Below are positions 21,616 to 34,013 of a stretch of DNA of 64,000 nucleotides, piece after piece. The position numbers and the translations under genes were made by a program. Each line of letters begins with the position of its first letter. Position 1 is the stretch's first letter. Below the pieces are notes generated by a model. That model searched no databases. It was not told where the DNA came from and saw only the letters and a list, made by a program, of their open reading frames with translations. The DNA is from Vanrija pseudolonga. Lineage: Eukaryota; Basidiomycota; Tremellomycetes; Trichosporonales; Trichosporonaceae. The DNA is taken from contig NC_085853.1 in the NCBI RefSeq assembly GCF_020906515.1, forward strand, positions 1,178,001 to 1,242,000, written 5' to 3'.

Positions 21616-22875
21616 ATGCCGCTGCCTGTCCCAAAGTACCCCGAGCTCATCCTCACCCCGTACCCCACGCTCCCGGCCACCAAGAGCGCCGAGAAGCTCC
21701 TCCGCCAGCTGAGCGACAAGGAGCTCAAGACGGACGACACGTACTCGGTCACCAAGGCGGGTGTCACTGCGCCTGCCGGAAAGAACTACCTCTACACCCT
21801 CGCGCCTTATTGGTGGGAGTGCAACGGAAAATGGGGTGAGCTCAACGAACCTGCCCGCGAGCTCAAAGTGCTGACGCGCCACAGAGCGACGCGACGGACA
21901 GCGCAATCCTTGTGGGTGGAGGCTTCCTCCCGTTCCTAACTCACTCAGTCTGCGATAAGGCCGATGGTCAGAAGCAGCTCCAGGACATGTCTCTGGCGCT
22001 CCACACCCTCTCGTTTGCCGCGCAGGCCCTTGGGAACAACGACTACGCCGAGCGCGCGATCAAGCTCGTCCGCGCCTTCTTCCTCGACGAGGAGACGAAG
22101 ATGTGCCCCGAGGTGCTGTACAGCCAGTGCTGTCTTGGCGACGACCCCGTGTGCGGAGACAAGACGTTCATCATCTCGGTGCGTGGGCAGGTACAATGGT
22201 TGTGGCCATCAACCCGCTGACGCACCAGTCTCGATACCTCATCCTCGCGTCGCAAGCCTTCCGCGTGCTCCCCATGCCTGACGACGTAGCGGGCGGGGTG
22301 AAGGCGTGGGTCGGTGCCCAGCTCGCATGGATCGACTCGTCACAGCAGGGCGCGGACGCCAAGGCGTCAGGCAACAACATCACTGACTGGCTCCATGCAT
22401 TGGTGGGTTGGAATCTTGAAGGTGAATCAGCCCGTTGACATCACAGTACGCCTCGCACCTTGCGTACCTTGACAATGCCAAGGCCCAGGAATACGCCCAA
22501 GGAGTCCTCTCTTCGCTGACGGGAAAGTCCCCCGCGGACACCTTCGCGCCAGAGCTTGAGCGTACCAGGCCGCGGCACTACACCCAGTTCACCCTCGAGC
22601 CGCTGTTCATCCTCGCCCCGATCGCGGGCAACGGCACGCCGCCTCCCGAGGTCACGGCGTGGCTCAAGGGCCTGCTGGAGTTTGCACGCACCGTCCCTGC
22701 TGGTGAGCTTGAGGTGGACCGCGAGGCCGACGAGCGGTTCGTGCCCGGCTTGGCGTGGTTCGACCGCCTTCTCGCCCGCTGGGAGGGCGGCGACGTCCCC
22801 GAGCAGGAGCCTGATGGATCGGCGTGGGAGGGCGGATGGAACCAGCGTGCCCGGCTGTCGTGGGCTCTGATCTAG
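21616..22875 (+). CDS. Alginate lyase-fold protein, probably without the usual catalytic His
   Basis: Exons 21616-21835, 21885-21911, 21949-22178, 22229-22402 and 22447-22875 give 359 residues. The motifs YLYTLAPYWWECN, WERRDGQRNP, FFLDEETKMCPEVLYSQ and the all-helical pattern fit the alginate lyase family of the (alpha/alpha) toroid class (PF05426). In characterised members the active site has NNH(G); here the matching position reads NNITDW (residues 208-213), so the catalytic histidine is missing or displaced. No signal peptide is seen, also unusual for a polysaccharide lyase. Exon 2 is only 27 nt but supplies the conserved RRDG...NP block. Function is therefore open: a lyase with altered chemistry or a non-catalytic relative. 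Confidence 0.8.
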
Positions 22876-22977
22876 CGCACTACACAGCGCTCCACTAAAT
22901 CACCAGTATCCATACTCATCATGACCATACACGGCGTTGTAACAGCTTATGAACTGCATGCGAATACTTTCGACTCA

Positions 22978-23870
22978 TCAACACTTGCGCTGGTCTGATA
23001 GGCGAGGGCGCTTGCGTTCCCTCTCTTCCCAATCCTCTTCGGGCAGCACGACGACGGAAATCCTGTTGCCGCCATCGAGGACTAGGCCGTGTACTGCCGT
23101 TAGGACCGGTCACTGCCCCCACTCACATTTCTTCCGCGCGTCCCCGGCGGTACCCCCAAAGGCGAACTGAACGATGGCGTTCCCCCGCCGGTCGACAGTC
23201 AGCGAGTTGACCGGCCCCACGCGGGAGAGGAGGAGGCTGGCGAGCTCGGTCGAGGATACGCCCCGCAGCGGGCCGATGAGCACGCGCCGGCCCAGAGCAT
23301 CGGGACGGTGCCGGTCTGTGAGGCGGTCTTCGAGCGCTGTGCCCTTGGCGGGCAGTGCTGCTCTGCGACGGCGGATCCCGCTGTTGCTGTGGGGCCGAGG
23401 AGCCATACAGCGCCCGAGGGTGGAGGCTGGGATCAGCTGTGTCGTCGGCGGTGGGGAACTTACGGAAGAAGGGGCGTCGAGCATCGCACCCGACTTCAGG
23501 GCGTGGCGGGAGCGATACCGGCGGCAGCAGCGCGCTTGGACGAGGGGTGGAAGGAGGTATCTCGACGGGTAGCACGGGGGCTGGCCACCGTCAGCACGGT
23601 CGCAGACCACAACTGACGAGATGAACGAGGAGTCGGCACGAGCGGCGGGTATACTTTGACGAGCATGTTGTCGGCGCTGTCGCGCTGTCTTGCGCTCGGC
23701 CTGCGGAGCGTGGACTCGCTCGACAGGCTCCACCGCGATGGAAGGGACGATGAGTCGCTGTCGTAGCTGGAAGGTGGGCTCCGCACGCTCGCGGGCGACG
23801 CGTAGGGCGGCGGCGAGCGCCACAGGCGCTCGTATGCAGACGAGGGTGGCGAGGATGGTGTAGAGGACAT
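22978..23870 (-). CDS. RRM-like domain protein A
   Basis: Exons 23870-23618, 23580-23464, 23426-23127 and 23093-22978 give 261 residues. The N-terminal ~150 residues are Ser/Pro-rich and disordered (PSSPPSSAYERLW, SPPPYASPASVRSPP). A small domain follows: RRVLIGPLRG as a first strand, a helix ELASLLLSRVGPV, GNAIVQFAF resembling an RNP1 strand, then ISVVVLPEE as the last strand; this is an RRM-like alpha/beta pattern that could bind RNA or mediate protein contact. The C-terminus is basic (ERERKRPRL). It lies in tandem with a second RRM-like gene 180 nt upstream. I cannot name the family. Confidence 0.72.
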
Positions 23871-24049
23871 TGTGTCGCGGTCAAGCTGGTAAGCCAAGAA
23901 GTAAGCAAGAAATGGTCGTTAGTGAATGTGAGAGTGGATAGATGAAGAAGACAGTTAGGCGCTCATTCTTCCAATCTCCCGCGAGGCGCTTCTGCATAAC
24001 AGGCAACGAGCGCATGCAGCGCTCAAGTTCTTCACTTCTCTGCACCTGC

Positions 24050-25171
24050 CTACTCATCCTCGACGATGACAGCCTTAGTCCAAGTTCCTGTAGGTCAGCA
24101 GCAGCTTCTCGGGGCGCCCTACCGCGCTCAAACTCAACATAGTTGACTGGGAGGTCAGCAGCGCCACAAAGTCACACTTACACGTCTGGACTGCGTCCTG
24201 GGCGTCCCCGTCGTTCTTGAAGCGCGCAACGACGTGCCCGCCGTCCCAAGAGTGGCTCGCGATCGGGCCGACGCGAGCAAGGAGCGCGAGGAATTCGCTG
24301 CGGCCCATACGGCCAATGGGGTCCGCGCGGACAGTGTGGGGCTGCGGCGGCTTGGCCGCGTGCGGTGACTTGACTGGCTCTGGCGGGTTAGTAAGTCGAT
24401 GCAGAACCGGTCCACCCACTGCTGAGAGGGTGACGAGGATAGCCACGACGGGGACCCTGCTTGCGGACGCGATGGTATGGCCTGTGGTTGTGCGGCGCGG
24501 GGCCGATGCGCTCGGCGAGAGGAACGCCGAGGCGCTCAAACAGGCTCCTCACGGGCCGGGCGCGCTTCTTGACCTTAATGGGCGCGTTGTAGCGGGCCGG
24601 AGCGGAATGATCTGCAGGTGGGGTCAGCAAGCTACAACGCGGTGCACTCACGCGGCCCGTCGCGCCGCGCAATGTGGTGGCCATGGTGGCGCGCGTGGTG
24701 CGCGTGGTATGGGACCTCTGAGAGGTCGGGCAGGTCGAGCGGCGGCAGGACATAGTGAGAGCGGTAGACGGGCAGGTCTTCGTCCACCTCCATATAGTCG
24801 CTGTCGACGGCGAGCGAGGCGGCGGCCTCGTCGCGCGTGTCGGTGCTGTCCCCCGCGAGGGTCGTGTTGTCGTCCGTGTCTCCGGTGTTGCCCGTGAGCG
24901 TGGCCGTGTCGTCGGTTTCTGAGGTGTAGCCGCCCTCGTCCTCGTCAGCGTCGGACGGGTATCCGCGCCTTGCACCGCGGGCAGTGCGCTCGGGCGACGA
25001 GCCGTAGCGGTGCCTGCCGCGGTCCATCGGTGTAGCGTAGGCGTTGTGATGCGGGACGCGGCGAGGAGTGTACGGGTTGTAAGTAGTACGACGAGCCGCG
25101 ATCCAGTTCGCCGCGTAGGGCGCCGGCGCGAGGGACCTTGCTGCCGGCGAGTGCCAGTTGCGATAGCTCAT
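24050..25171 (-). CDS. RRM-like domain protein B
   Basis: Exons 25171-24652, 24611-24420, 24379-24182, 24146-24123 and 24087-24050 give 323 residues. A long disordered N-terminus with Arg/Tyr and an acidic Thr/Asp-rich tract (EDEGGYTSETDDTATLTG) precedes basic sequence and then an RRM-like domain: HTVRADPIGRM, helix EFLALLARVGPI, GHVVARFKND, DAQDAVQTFNYVEFE, and final strand TWTKAVIVEDE. The helix ALLARVGPI matches LLLSRVGPV of the downstream neighbour, so the two are probably diverged duplicates. Exon 4 is only 24 nt and intron 4 only 35 nt; the ending was chosen because it gives a natural last strand and a short stop. Function unknown. Confidence 0.7.
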
Positions 25172-25512
25172 GCTCGTGGTGGGCGCCCTGGGAGTGATGC
25201 CGTGCCAAGATGGGGCAGTGTGAGAGTGGTGAGTGTTTGTGTGGTGGGGAAGGGTCAAGAGAGTGAAAGTGCGAGAGGAAGGAAGAGATGCCAACGTGAC
25301 TGGGTTGGACGCGATCGTCGCTTTCCTGCCTCGTGCGCGCCTCGATCGGCGCGCTGCGCACACGACGCAACATCAGCCATCTCGCCAGCTACCCACCGCG
25401 GCACCGTCGCCGACTCCTCCCTGCGCTGCATGAATCCAATGCATCACAACAGGGTATCCCAGGCGGCCTAGTCATCGTCCCTCCACGCTGCTAGCTGTAA
25501 TAAGCACCACGC
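25172..25512. other. Intergenic, VPS4 3' flank and RRM-B promoter
   Basis: 340 nt without a believable gene. Confidence 0.5.
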
Positions 25513-27195
<1,683 letters not shown>

Positions 27196-27478
27196 TATGC
27201 GTATGCGATGTGTATGATGTAGATGGGAGGAGGATGTGGGTGGGGTGCGTGTCGTTGATGGTGGGTGGGCGGGCACTCGCAATGACGCTCACAGCGTCCC
27301 ACTCCCTCCCTCACTCACCGTATCAATCACACGTGGCAATTTGATCCCGTCGTCTCATTCAACGGCACTCACCGTATAACCGTGTTTCCTCCACTTTGAT
27401 TGTTGCACTCTCACTACAAATCCACACATCCATTCAACTCGTCGTGCCATCACTTCGACGCGATCCATTGCTGGCAAC

Positions 27479-28842
27479 ATGGCGTCGGCATCAGGGTACA
27501 ACTACCATCGATTCGCACGCGCAGTGCTCAAGAAGGCGCGCAAGTGGGAGCCGAGCTTGACCATTCAGCTTTATCCGACCTACTGGCGATTCGAGCACAG
27601 TGTGAGTGCCGCGCGGGATAGCTGCGGCGACGAGCTTGCTATTGTCTTCGAGGCAAGTACTAACATGTCCCCAGCAAATCAACTTCCTCTACGATGGTCC
27701 CATGAAGCCCTTCCTCATGGCCCTGCGCGCCCAAGTCATCCCGGCGTCGCTCATTCCCTTCCTCTACGACATCCGCCCGCCAGTCTCGTTTGTCGACGGA
27801 TGTCTAGTCATAGAGGTGCAAGACTATCGAAAAAATCCAGAAGTACGGTCACGCGTCGTCATGCGTCCGGCCCCCGAGACGCTCCCACAAACCATCGACG
27901 CGATGCTGGAGAGGAGACGCGAGACGTGGGATGATCAGATGACTCTGGAGCTCGAGTCGAGGATTCTCGTGAGTGTTTTCCCGTCGTGCCGTGCGAGACG
28001 ATCGCGGAGGTGTATGTGTTTGTCTGCACCTACACACATTCGGCCTCCAGGCGCGATCGCTCTCGTCATCCATCAGCTGTGGCTAACGATTCCAGGCGGC
28101 GACCTCGGCACCCCTTTACCTCGGCACCTCGCTCCTCGCCTCACGCAACGCTGCGCTGTCTCTGGCTCTCACTGCCCCTGCAGGACCCAACCTCGCTGCG
28201 GACGGCAACTTCCGCCCTACACTCGTGTCCGGCGCCGACGAGGACAGCGAGCAAGAGACGATCCGCAAGTTACTCGGCGCCGGTACCAGGTCGTCCGGCG
28301 GCGCGTTCCAGCCCAGCTGGTCGGTACTCCGTCTCATGGAGCGCATCAAGGGCCACAACAAGCAAAAGGAAGCCGACGCAGCTGCACGCCGAGCGGCTGC
28401 AGCCGCTACCGGTAACAAGCCTGGCGCGCCGCCAGGTCCTCCCCTGCCCGGTCAAGGGCCCGAGGTCGAGAAGAAGCCACCTAAGAAGAAGAAGCGACCT
28501 GCGCAGGACGACGCCGGCACCGAGGAGAAGAAGCCGGCCAAGAAGAAGAAGGCCTTAGCTGCCGCGGCAGCGGCGGCAGCTGCGCCCGAAGAGCCGGCGC
28601 CAGCGACAACCACGGGCGGCAAGAAGAAGGTCGCACCGAAGAAGGACGCCGCCAAGGCCAAGGAGGCGAAGGAGGCCGAGGCCAAGGCCAAGGAGGCGAC
28701 CAAGGACGCGGCCAAGGACAAGGGCAAGGACAAGGACAAGGAGAAGGAGAAGGAGAAGGATGGCGACAAGGAGGCGGAGGCGGCGCCGAAGAAGAAGAAG
28801 AAGAAGCCGACTGCCGCGGAGAAGAAGGCCGAGGGCAAGTGA
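27479..28842 (+). CDS. SPT20: SPT20, SAGA complex subunit
   Basis: Exons 27479-27601, 27675-27968 and 28096-28842 give 387 residues. Residues ~5-175 match the Spt20 domain: YNYHRFARAVLKKARKWEPS, QLYPTYWRF, FLYDGPMKPFL, FVDGCLVIEVQDYR, and SAPLYLGTSLLASRN. SPT20 is a structural subunit that keeps the SAGA coactivator intact in the nucleus. The C-terminal ~150 residues are an extreme Lys/Ala/Glu-rich tract (KKKK blocks and KDKDKEKEKEKD), possibly nucleic-acid binding. Shares a 283-nt divergent promoter with VPS4. Confidence 0.9.
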
Positions 28843-29135
28843 TGAGAGCATTGGCATGTTGTGGTGGGCATAGAGCCTGTTGTGTAGCGTTGTAAGCATG
28901 TATCTACCGTGACTGTGTGGGGGAGCTGGCGGGGAGGGCGAACGGGATAGGTCGGCGGTGTGGCAGCGTTGCGGCGGTGGCTGACGGCTGACGAGCGGAC
29001 GGCGGACGTGCGGACCCTGACCCTCGCGTCGTGTGGAGGGCGGAGATGACGCCCAGCTAACAACAGCAGTACAGCAACCCATCAACGACCTTTCCACTCG
29101 GGCATCCTCATCAACATCCACCAGCCCTCGCCGCT

Positions 29136-29672
29136 ATGGGATTCCTAGACGACGCGACAAACTTTGTGATCGACACGGTACAGTTCGTCCTCGCGGTGCT
29201 GTGGGTGCTCGTCCTCGTCTGCGCCGTGCTCACAGCGGCATGGGCCATCATCAAGGCTTTTCTCTGGGTCATCGGCGCCGACGCCAGCGCCAGCCCGCAA
29301 CAGGCGCAGGCGGATTCGCGGAGCAGCGTTGACGTACTGAGAGACATGGAGCAGCGGCTCGTGCGCCACTGGGAGAAGTTGACGGTGCGGCTGGTCGCGC
29401 TCGACGAGGGGATCGTCGGCGGGGCGGGGGGCAAGGCGGACGGCACGGGGGACGGCAGTGCCGAGCAGGGCCGCAAGGCGCCCGCCACCGACAACGCCGA
29501 CGCCGACCAGCGCCCACGGCCCTTCGACACCACCACCCCCGACCCCGACCCCGCGCCGACGCCCACGCCCACGCGCGAGGCCATCACCACGGCCCTCAAG
29601 GATATCGAGGACCAGCTGTATGCCGTGCGGCGGATGCGCGCGCCGCTGGGCAATGCACCGGCGCGCGGGTAG
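29136..29672 (+). CDS. Small single-pass membrane protein, orphan family member 1
   Basis: 178 residues in one exon. A membrane segment lies at about residues 15-46 (FVLAVLWVLVLVCAVLTAAW). It is followed by a predicted helix containing HWEKLTVRLVALDEG, an acidic/Pro-Thr linker (TPDPDPAPTPTPT) and a C-terminal helix REAITTALKDIEDQLY. No signal peptide cleavage site is evident, so it is probably a signal-anchor protein. Two other genes in this window (30561, 35145) share this layout and the W-x-x-L-x-x-R/E-L-x-A-L-D core. I do not recognise the family. Confidence 0.7.
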   Translation: MGFLDDATNFVIDTVQFVLAVLWVLVLVCAVLTAAWAIIKAFLWVIGADASASPQQAQADSRSSVDVLRDMEQRLVRHWEKLTVRLVALDEGIVGGAGGKADGTGDGSAEQGRKAPATDNADADQRPRPFDTTTPDPDPAPTPTPTREAITTALKDIEDQLYAVRRMRAPLGNAPARG

Positions 29673-30560
29673 ACGGTAGGACGGCGCGGCACAGGCTTGA
29701 GATTGGCGGGCCAGGCCGGGTGCTCGGCCGCGCGCGGTACCCCAGGCCAGCGCGAGTATCGCGGTCGCCAACGTATAGACAGGCACTTGTACGCCCCACT
29801 GCCACGCTGCAGCTATGCATCGTCGTGTGCCACACGCAGCTGTCAGCTGCCCCACTGGCACACTGGCGGCAGACACAGGCGTAAGCGACAGCAGTGGCGA
29901 TGCAGCTAGACCCATACGCCACAGTGGAGAGGGCTATTCCTGCCACCGCGTTATTTTCGCCTGGCCATGATCGACACGACAGTCGCCGAGCAGCACCGCA
30001 CGTATCGGCACCGTACAGTCAGTCTGCCAGTCAGGCGTGCAGTCGGATGGATCGAGGGACCGCGTCGTCGTCGTCCTCCACCCGCGCCGTGCGCCGGACG
30101 GTGACGTCTGCCGTGAGTAATCTCAGCCACCATGATCTGAAACTGTTTCTGTTGTCAGCGAGCACATTCCACACACAATGCAACGACAATGCATATGTAT
30201 AGGCCGCGCTGCGCATTGTGCATCTTCCCCACGATCATCCTGACTTGCCTTGCTTGCCCCGCTCACTGCGACGCACGTACCCACGCCCGACCGCCGCAGC
30301 ACGTTGTGCCGCCAAGCCTCGCGCGCCAAGGTTCGGTAGTCGCCGCCGAGTGACGCCGAGCATTCACCCACCAGGCCACCAGCGACCAACCGACCTACCT
30401 GAACAACAGGCAGAACCTCGCGCATACCTCGCTCACTCGCCACTGCACTCTCACACTCTCTTCTCGACTTTGGCACACTCGAGCCAGCCCCGCGCGCGCC
30501 CATGGCCCAGCTCTCGTCGCTGTCAAGCCTCTCGAGGTAACCACCAAACCACCTTCCGCC
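29673..30560. other. Intergenic, 888 nt
   Basis: Upstream region of the next orphan gene; no believable ORF. A CTCGAGGTAACC stretch at 30531 could be a splice donor in a 5' UTR, with no clear acceptor. Confidence 0.45.
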
Positions 30561-31298
30561 ATGCTCGAAGCGTACCTCACCGTCGGGGCCGTCGCGCTCG
30601 TCGTCGGCCTGCTGCTCGGTACGCAGGCGCTCACCATCCCGGCCCTCGAGCCGCTCGTAGCGTGGTTCTCCTCCTCCTCCGACGGGCGCTTCAGCTTGAG
30701 TCTCCGGCCGCCAGCGACCGACAAGAAGGGCGACGCCAAGGATGCCGACGCCAACGCCCCGCGCATGTCAGTCCCTGGTCTCACCGTGCCGGGCGATACC
30801 GTCCTCGCCGTGTCGGCTGCGCGCGCAGCATTCTCCGCCTACGCCAAGGTGCTCGTCGACGAGCTCGAGCGCATCGACGTGCTCGAGGCCGTGCGGCGCG
30901 TGCCGTCGTCGCCCTCCTCGCACAGCATCAGCGAGTTCGGGCAGCAGCAGCAGCGCTCGTCGCCGCCCAACAGCAGCGGCAGCGGGGGCAGACCGCGCTC
31001 CGTCGCGAGCCGGTCAAGCAGCGCCTCGTCGCGGGTGCGCTTCGCGCCGTCCGAGATTGACGCTGCGCGCGCCGCACAGCGCACGCGCCGCCGCGAAGAG
31101 CTGGTCGAGAGCATCAGCGACGCGCTCGGCGTGTACCGCGGCCTGCTGGCCCTGTGCGCCGACGCCGACGAGCCCGACCCCGACGTCGTGGTCTCGATCC
31201 AGACGGGCGCAGGGAGCGGCGAGTACCGCATCGACGTGCGCCCCGCCAGTGTGCCGGGCACGCCGACGCCCGAGGGCGGCGGTGGCGCCGAGGGGTAG
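30561..31298 (+). CDS. Small single-pass membrane protein, orphan family member 2
   Basis: 245 residues, single exon. A membrane segment is at about residues 7-30 (LTVGAVALVVGLLLGTQAL). A helix with YAKVLVDELERIDVLEAV follows, then a Ser/Gln-rich linker (SSPSSHSISEF, GQQQQRSSPP), an Arg-rich stretch, and the helix RREELVESISDALGVYRGLL. The last part is acidic and Gly-rich. The pattern LV-E/K-SI-x6-Y also occurs in the 35145 protein. The function is unknown. The start is the first ATG of the frame, in a CCGCC ATG C context. Confidence 0.7.
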   Translation: MLEAYLTVGAVALVVGLLLGTQALTIPALEPLVAWFSSSSDGRFSLSLRPPATDKKGDAKDADANAPRMSVPGLTVPGDTVLAVSAARAAFSAYAKVLVDELERIDVLEAVRRVPSSPSSHSISEFGQQQQRSSPPNSSGSGGRPRSVASRSSSASSRVRFAPSEIDAARAAQRTRRREELVESISDALGVYRGLLALCADADEPDPDVVVSIQTGAGSGEYRIDVRPASVPGTPTPEGGGGAEG

Positions 31299-31422
31299 TC
31301 TGGCTGTGTGAGTGGAGCTGGAGCTGCCCGGGCCCGTGTACTAGACTACAACATGCATCATCGATCAGGTATAGTGTCCTGTGCCGCTTATCGCTAGCTA
31401 GCTTTAGCACTGTGGCCGCCGC

Positions 31423-31954
31423 TCAGCACGTCCGCAACGAGGCATCGCGCCGCGTCGCCCGTTTCCTGGGCGCCACCTCGTCCTGGGCATACGCTAAGAG
31501 GAGCGTTAGCGCGCCGTCGTGTGCTGCCGTACGCCAACTCACCATCAGCCACGAGCGCGGTGGTGGGCTGCCAGAACTCGACGCGGCGCACGCCGAAGAC
31601 CTCGTCGTCGACCAGCGGGGTCGGCGAGGGGCGCTTGCTCATCGGGCTGGGGCGGGGGAGACGGCGGGGCTTGGGCGCAAGCAGTGGTGTCGCTGCGGCG
31701 CGGCGCGCAGACGGCGGAGACGGCGGGAGAGGCGGCAGGGCGGAGCGGCGCTGTGCTGGCGGCGTTGATGGCCTTGTGGCGGCGCTGCTCGACGCCGCCT
31801 GCTCCTGCCCGTTGTGTTCTCTCCGCTCGGTGAGCGGGGCCTGCGCCTGGCGTGATGGCCCGGCCGTGGCCAGCGCTGGCCGCGACGAGGTGGCCGGGAT
31901 GCGCCGCGCGGCGGCGAGCGGCGAGGGGACGTAGGGGTTGTGGTTCTCCGTCAT
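31423..31954 (-). CDS. Small disordered protein, unknown
   Basis: Exons 31954-31543 and 31493-31423 give 160 residues. The intron has GTGAGT, GCTAACGC and TTAG signals, and splicing shortens the tail to a basic ending (RKRATRRDASLRTC). The N-terminus is Pro/Ala/Arg-rich; the only ordered-looking part is VDDEVFGVRRVEFWQP near residue 115. No domain known. Tail-to-tail with the 30561 gene. Confidence 0.6.
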
Positions 31955-32579
31955 GTTGTTGCGAGTGGGTGAGTGTGCGATGTCGAGGACAGACGGGTCA
32001 GATGTAAGCCGCCCACCCACCCGCTCCCTGCATAAGTACTTTGAGGCGTTCTTTCGATCGCGCACAATGTTAAAAATCGAGGGTGGTCGCGGATGTCAAC
32101 AAAACGGCCAACAGTAGCCACTTTGGTTCGTCATCATGCCCCGGGACGCCTAACCCCTGCGCCGTTTCATCCGTCCCGGCTGGCGCGTCTGAAGGGCTTC
32201 AAAGGCTTCTGCACGCGCCGGCACGCGCGTCGTTCCTTCCATCCGTAGCGCTGCCGACGTGCCGGCGTACAGAAGGACGCAGACGGCCAGACCCTTCCAC
32301 ACCACCCGACCCGCGCCCACCCGCAGCCGCACTGCCGCTACAATGACAATCCATGCAACAAGTCTTACAACCCTCGAACTCGATACCCATGCCGTCTTGG
32401 GAGCCCGATGAAACGGGCTAGTGGGCGGCTTGGGCATCCCGTGTACCGTCAGCACGCGTGCGGCGCGTGCAGCGGCGCGTGCAGCAGCGCGTGGACAGAC
32501 TCCAGCTACTACTGTCGACTGGACAGCCCCAATCTCTATGCGCCTGCCTGCGCCTGCCTGCCTCACGCACAATGTGCCG
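31955..32579. other. Intergenic, 625 nt
   Basis: Between the 5' end of the disordered-protein gene and the 3' end of the VWA gene. Nothing recognisable. Confidence 0.45.
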
Positions 32580-34013
32580 CTACCTCCGCCCCCGCCCGAC
32601 CCGCCGCAGCAAGATCCGCAGCGTCTTGTCCCCCGCACCCTCCTTCGGGTCGTACGTGTTCGTGTCGACCATGAACGTGTACCGCTCGCCCAACGCCTGT
32701 TCAAAGCGCATAAGAGCCATGACCGCCTCGAGGTCGTTGCCAATCTGCACCAGCTGCACGTTGACCCGCGACACGGGGAAGCCGCCCTCGTCGAGCTGCC
32801 GTGCGGTCGCGGCCAACGACTCCTTGATGTCGTCGGTTGGGGCCTCCCATCCGCTGAGGACGATCAAGTTGAGGGCCTTGGTTTCGGGGTTGGACTCGAG
32901 CGCCGTCATATAAGCTGCGAGCATGGCGCCTATTCGCTTGCCTGTGGTCGTCGTGCTGCTGCTGCCTTGTGCTTGTGGCTGGACCGCCTCGAACAGCCCC
33001 TCCACCGCCTCTGTCGAGGCCAGTCCATCGCCGGTGGTCTCGTTATTGAGGAACGCAATGTCGACAGCGGCATGTGGCTTGACTTTCTCCACGACCGAGG
33101 TGACAGCCTGCCGTGCCTGCTCCCATCGGGCTGGTGTCATCGCCGTACTGTCGTCCACCAGGAAGATGGTGTTGAAGTCTGCTAGCCGGCTGAGTGGATC
33201 TTCAGGTAGTGTGTACGCTCTTGTCGGCGATGGCAGCAGGGACGACGGCAGGCCTGGCATCGACTCGCGCTTGGGGATTGGCACTGGGCTTGGCGCTGCC
33301 GGCGCCACTACTGGCGGTGTTTGGATCGGTGAGGGCGACGACGGAGCTGGTGGGGACGCCGCGCCGAGTGGTGACCCAGGCCCAGAGTCGACCGGTGAAG
33401 ACGCCGCATACACCGCCTGGACTGGGTAGCCTCCTGCGCCTGCGGGCACAAACTCGTACGTTACTGGTTCGTACGACTCGTGGTGGATGTACGGCGGAGG
33501 TGCCCCACCGGGCGTGTTGGACGCCACTCGGGCGACCGGCGCTGCCCGCCGCTGGCGCTCGGCGTCGGCATCGGCGCCGGCCCGGCCGCGAAAGTATGCG
33601 CTCGGCTTGAGGTGATACTCTGAGCGCACGCGGACAAACGCATCGCCAGTCTTGTCCTGGATATGCCCGTACACCTTGCACTTTTCCTCGATGCCCCGCA
33701 GCTTGTCCTCTATCAGGTCGACGTCACGGCCCTTCTCCATCTTGTTCTGGACATAGTTGCGCACGGCAATGTACTGATGACTGGCGCGCGGTGTGAGCAG
33801 GCTGCCCGCTTGCTTGCGGTCGCTGGGTGATAACGACGAAACCTACTCTGTTGATTTCAGTTCGCGCAGGCGCTTGATGAGGCCGTACGACGACGTGACA
33901 TTCTCTGGTGACTGGGGACGGGGGTTAGCTCTTAGCCAAGCTACAGTGGTATCACGTACGATGTCGATCATCGTGTGCGGCTTGAGTGTTTGTGGGAGTC
34001 TGATGGATATCAT
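32580..34013 (-). CDS. VWA-domain protein
   Basis: Exons 34013-33960, 33911-33847 and 33780-32580 give 439 residues. The N-terminal ~70 residues are helical and charged (SYGLIKRLRELKSTDHQY, NKMEKGRDVDLIEDKL). A Pro/Ser-rich linker with PGGAPPPYIHHE precedes a von Willebrand A domain at about 235-430: FNTIFLVDDSTAM, DIAFLNNE, GKRIGAMLAAYM, NLIVLSGWEAP, NVQLVQIGND. The MIDAS motif DxSxS reads DDSTA, so the last Ser is lost and metal binding may be weakened. Similar fungal intracellular VWA proteins are mostly uncharacterised. The two small 5' exons close the frame exactly, which supports the model. Confidence 0.85.

Noticed and set aside
23110-23823. Continuous 237-residue frame across RRM protein A
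   Set aside because: Shadow of the spliced gene; three good introns give a better protein with a complete RRM-like fold.
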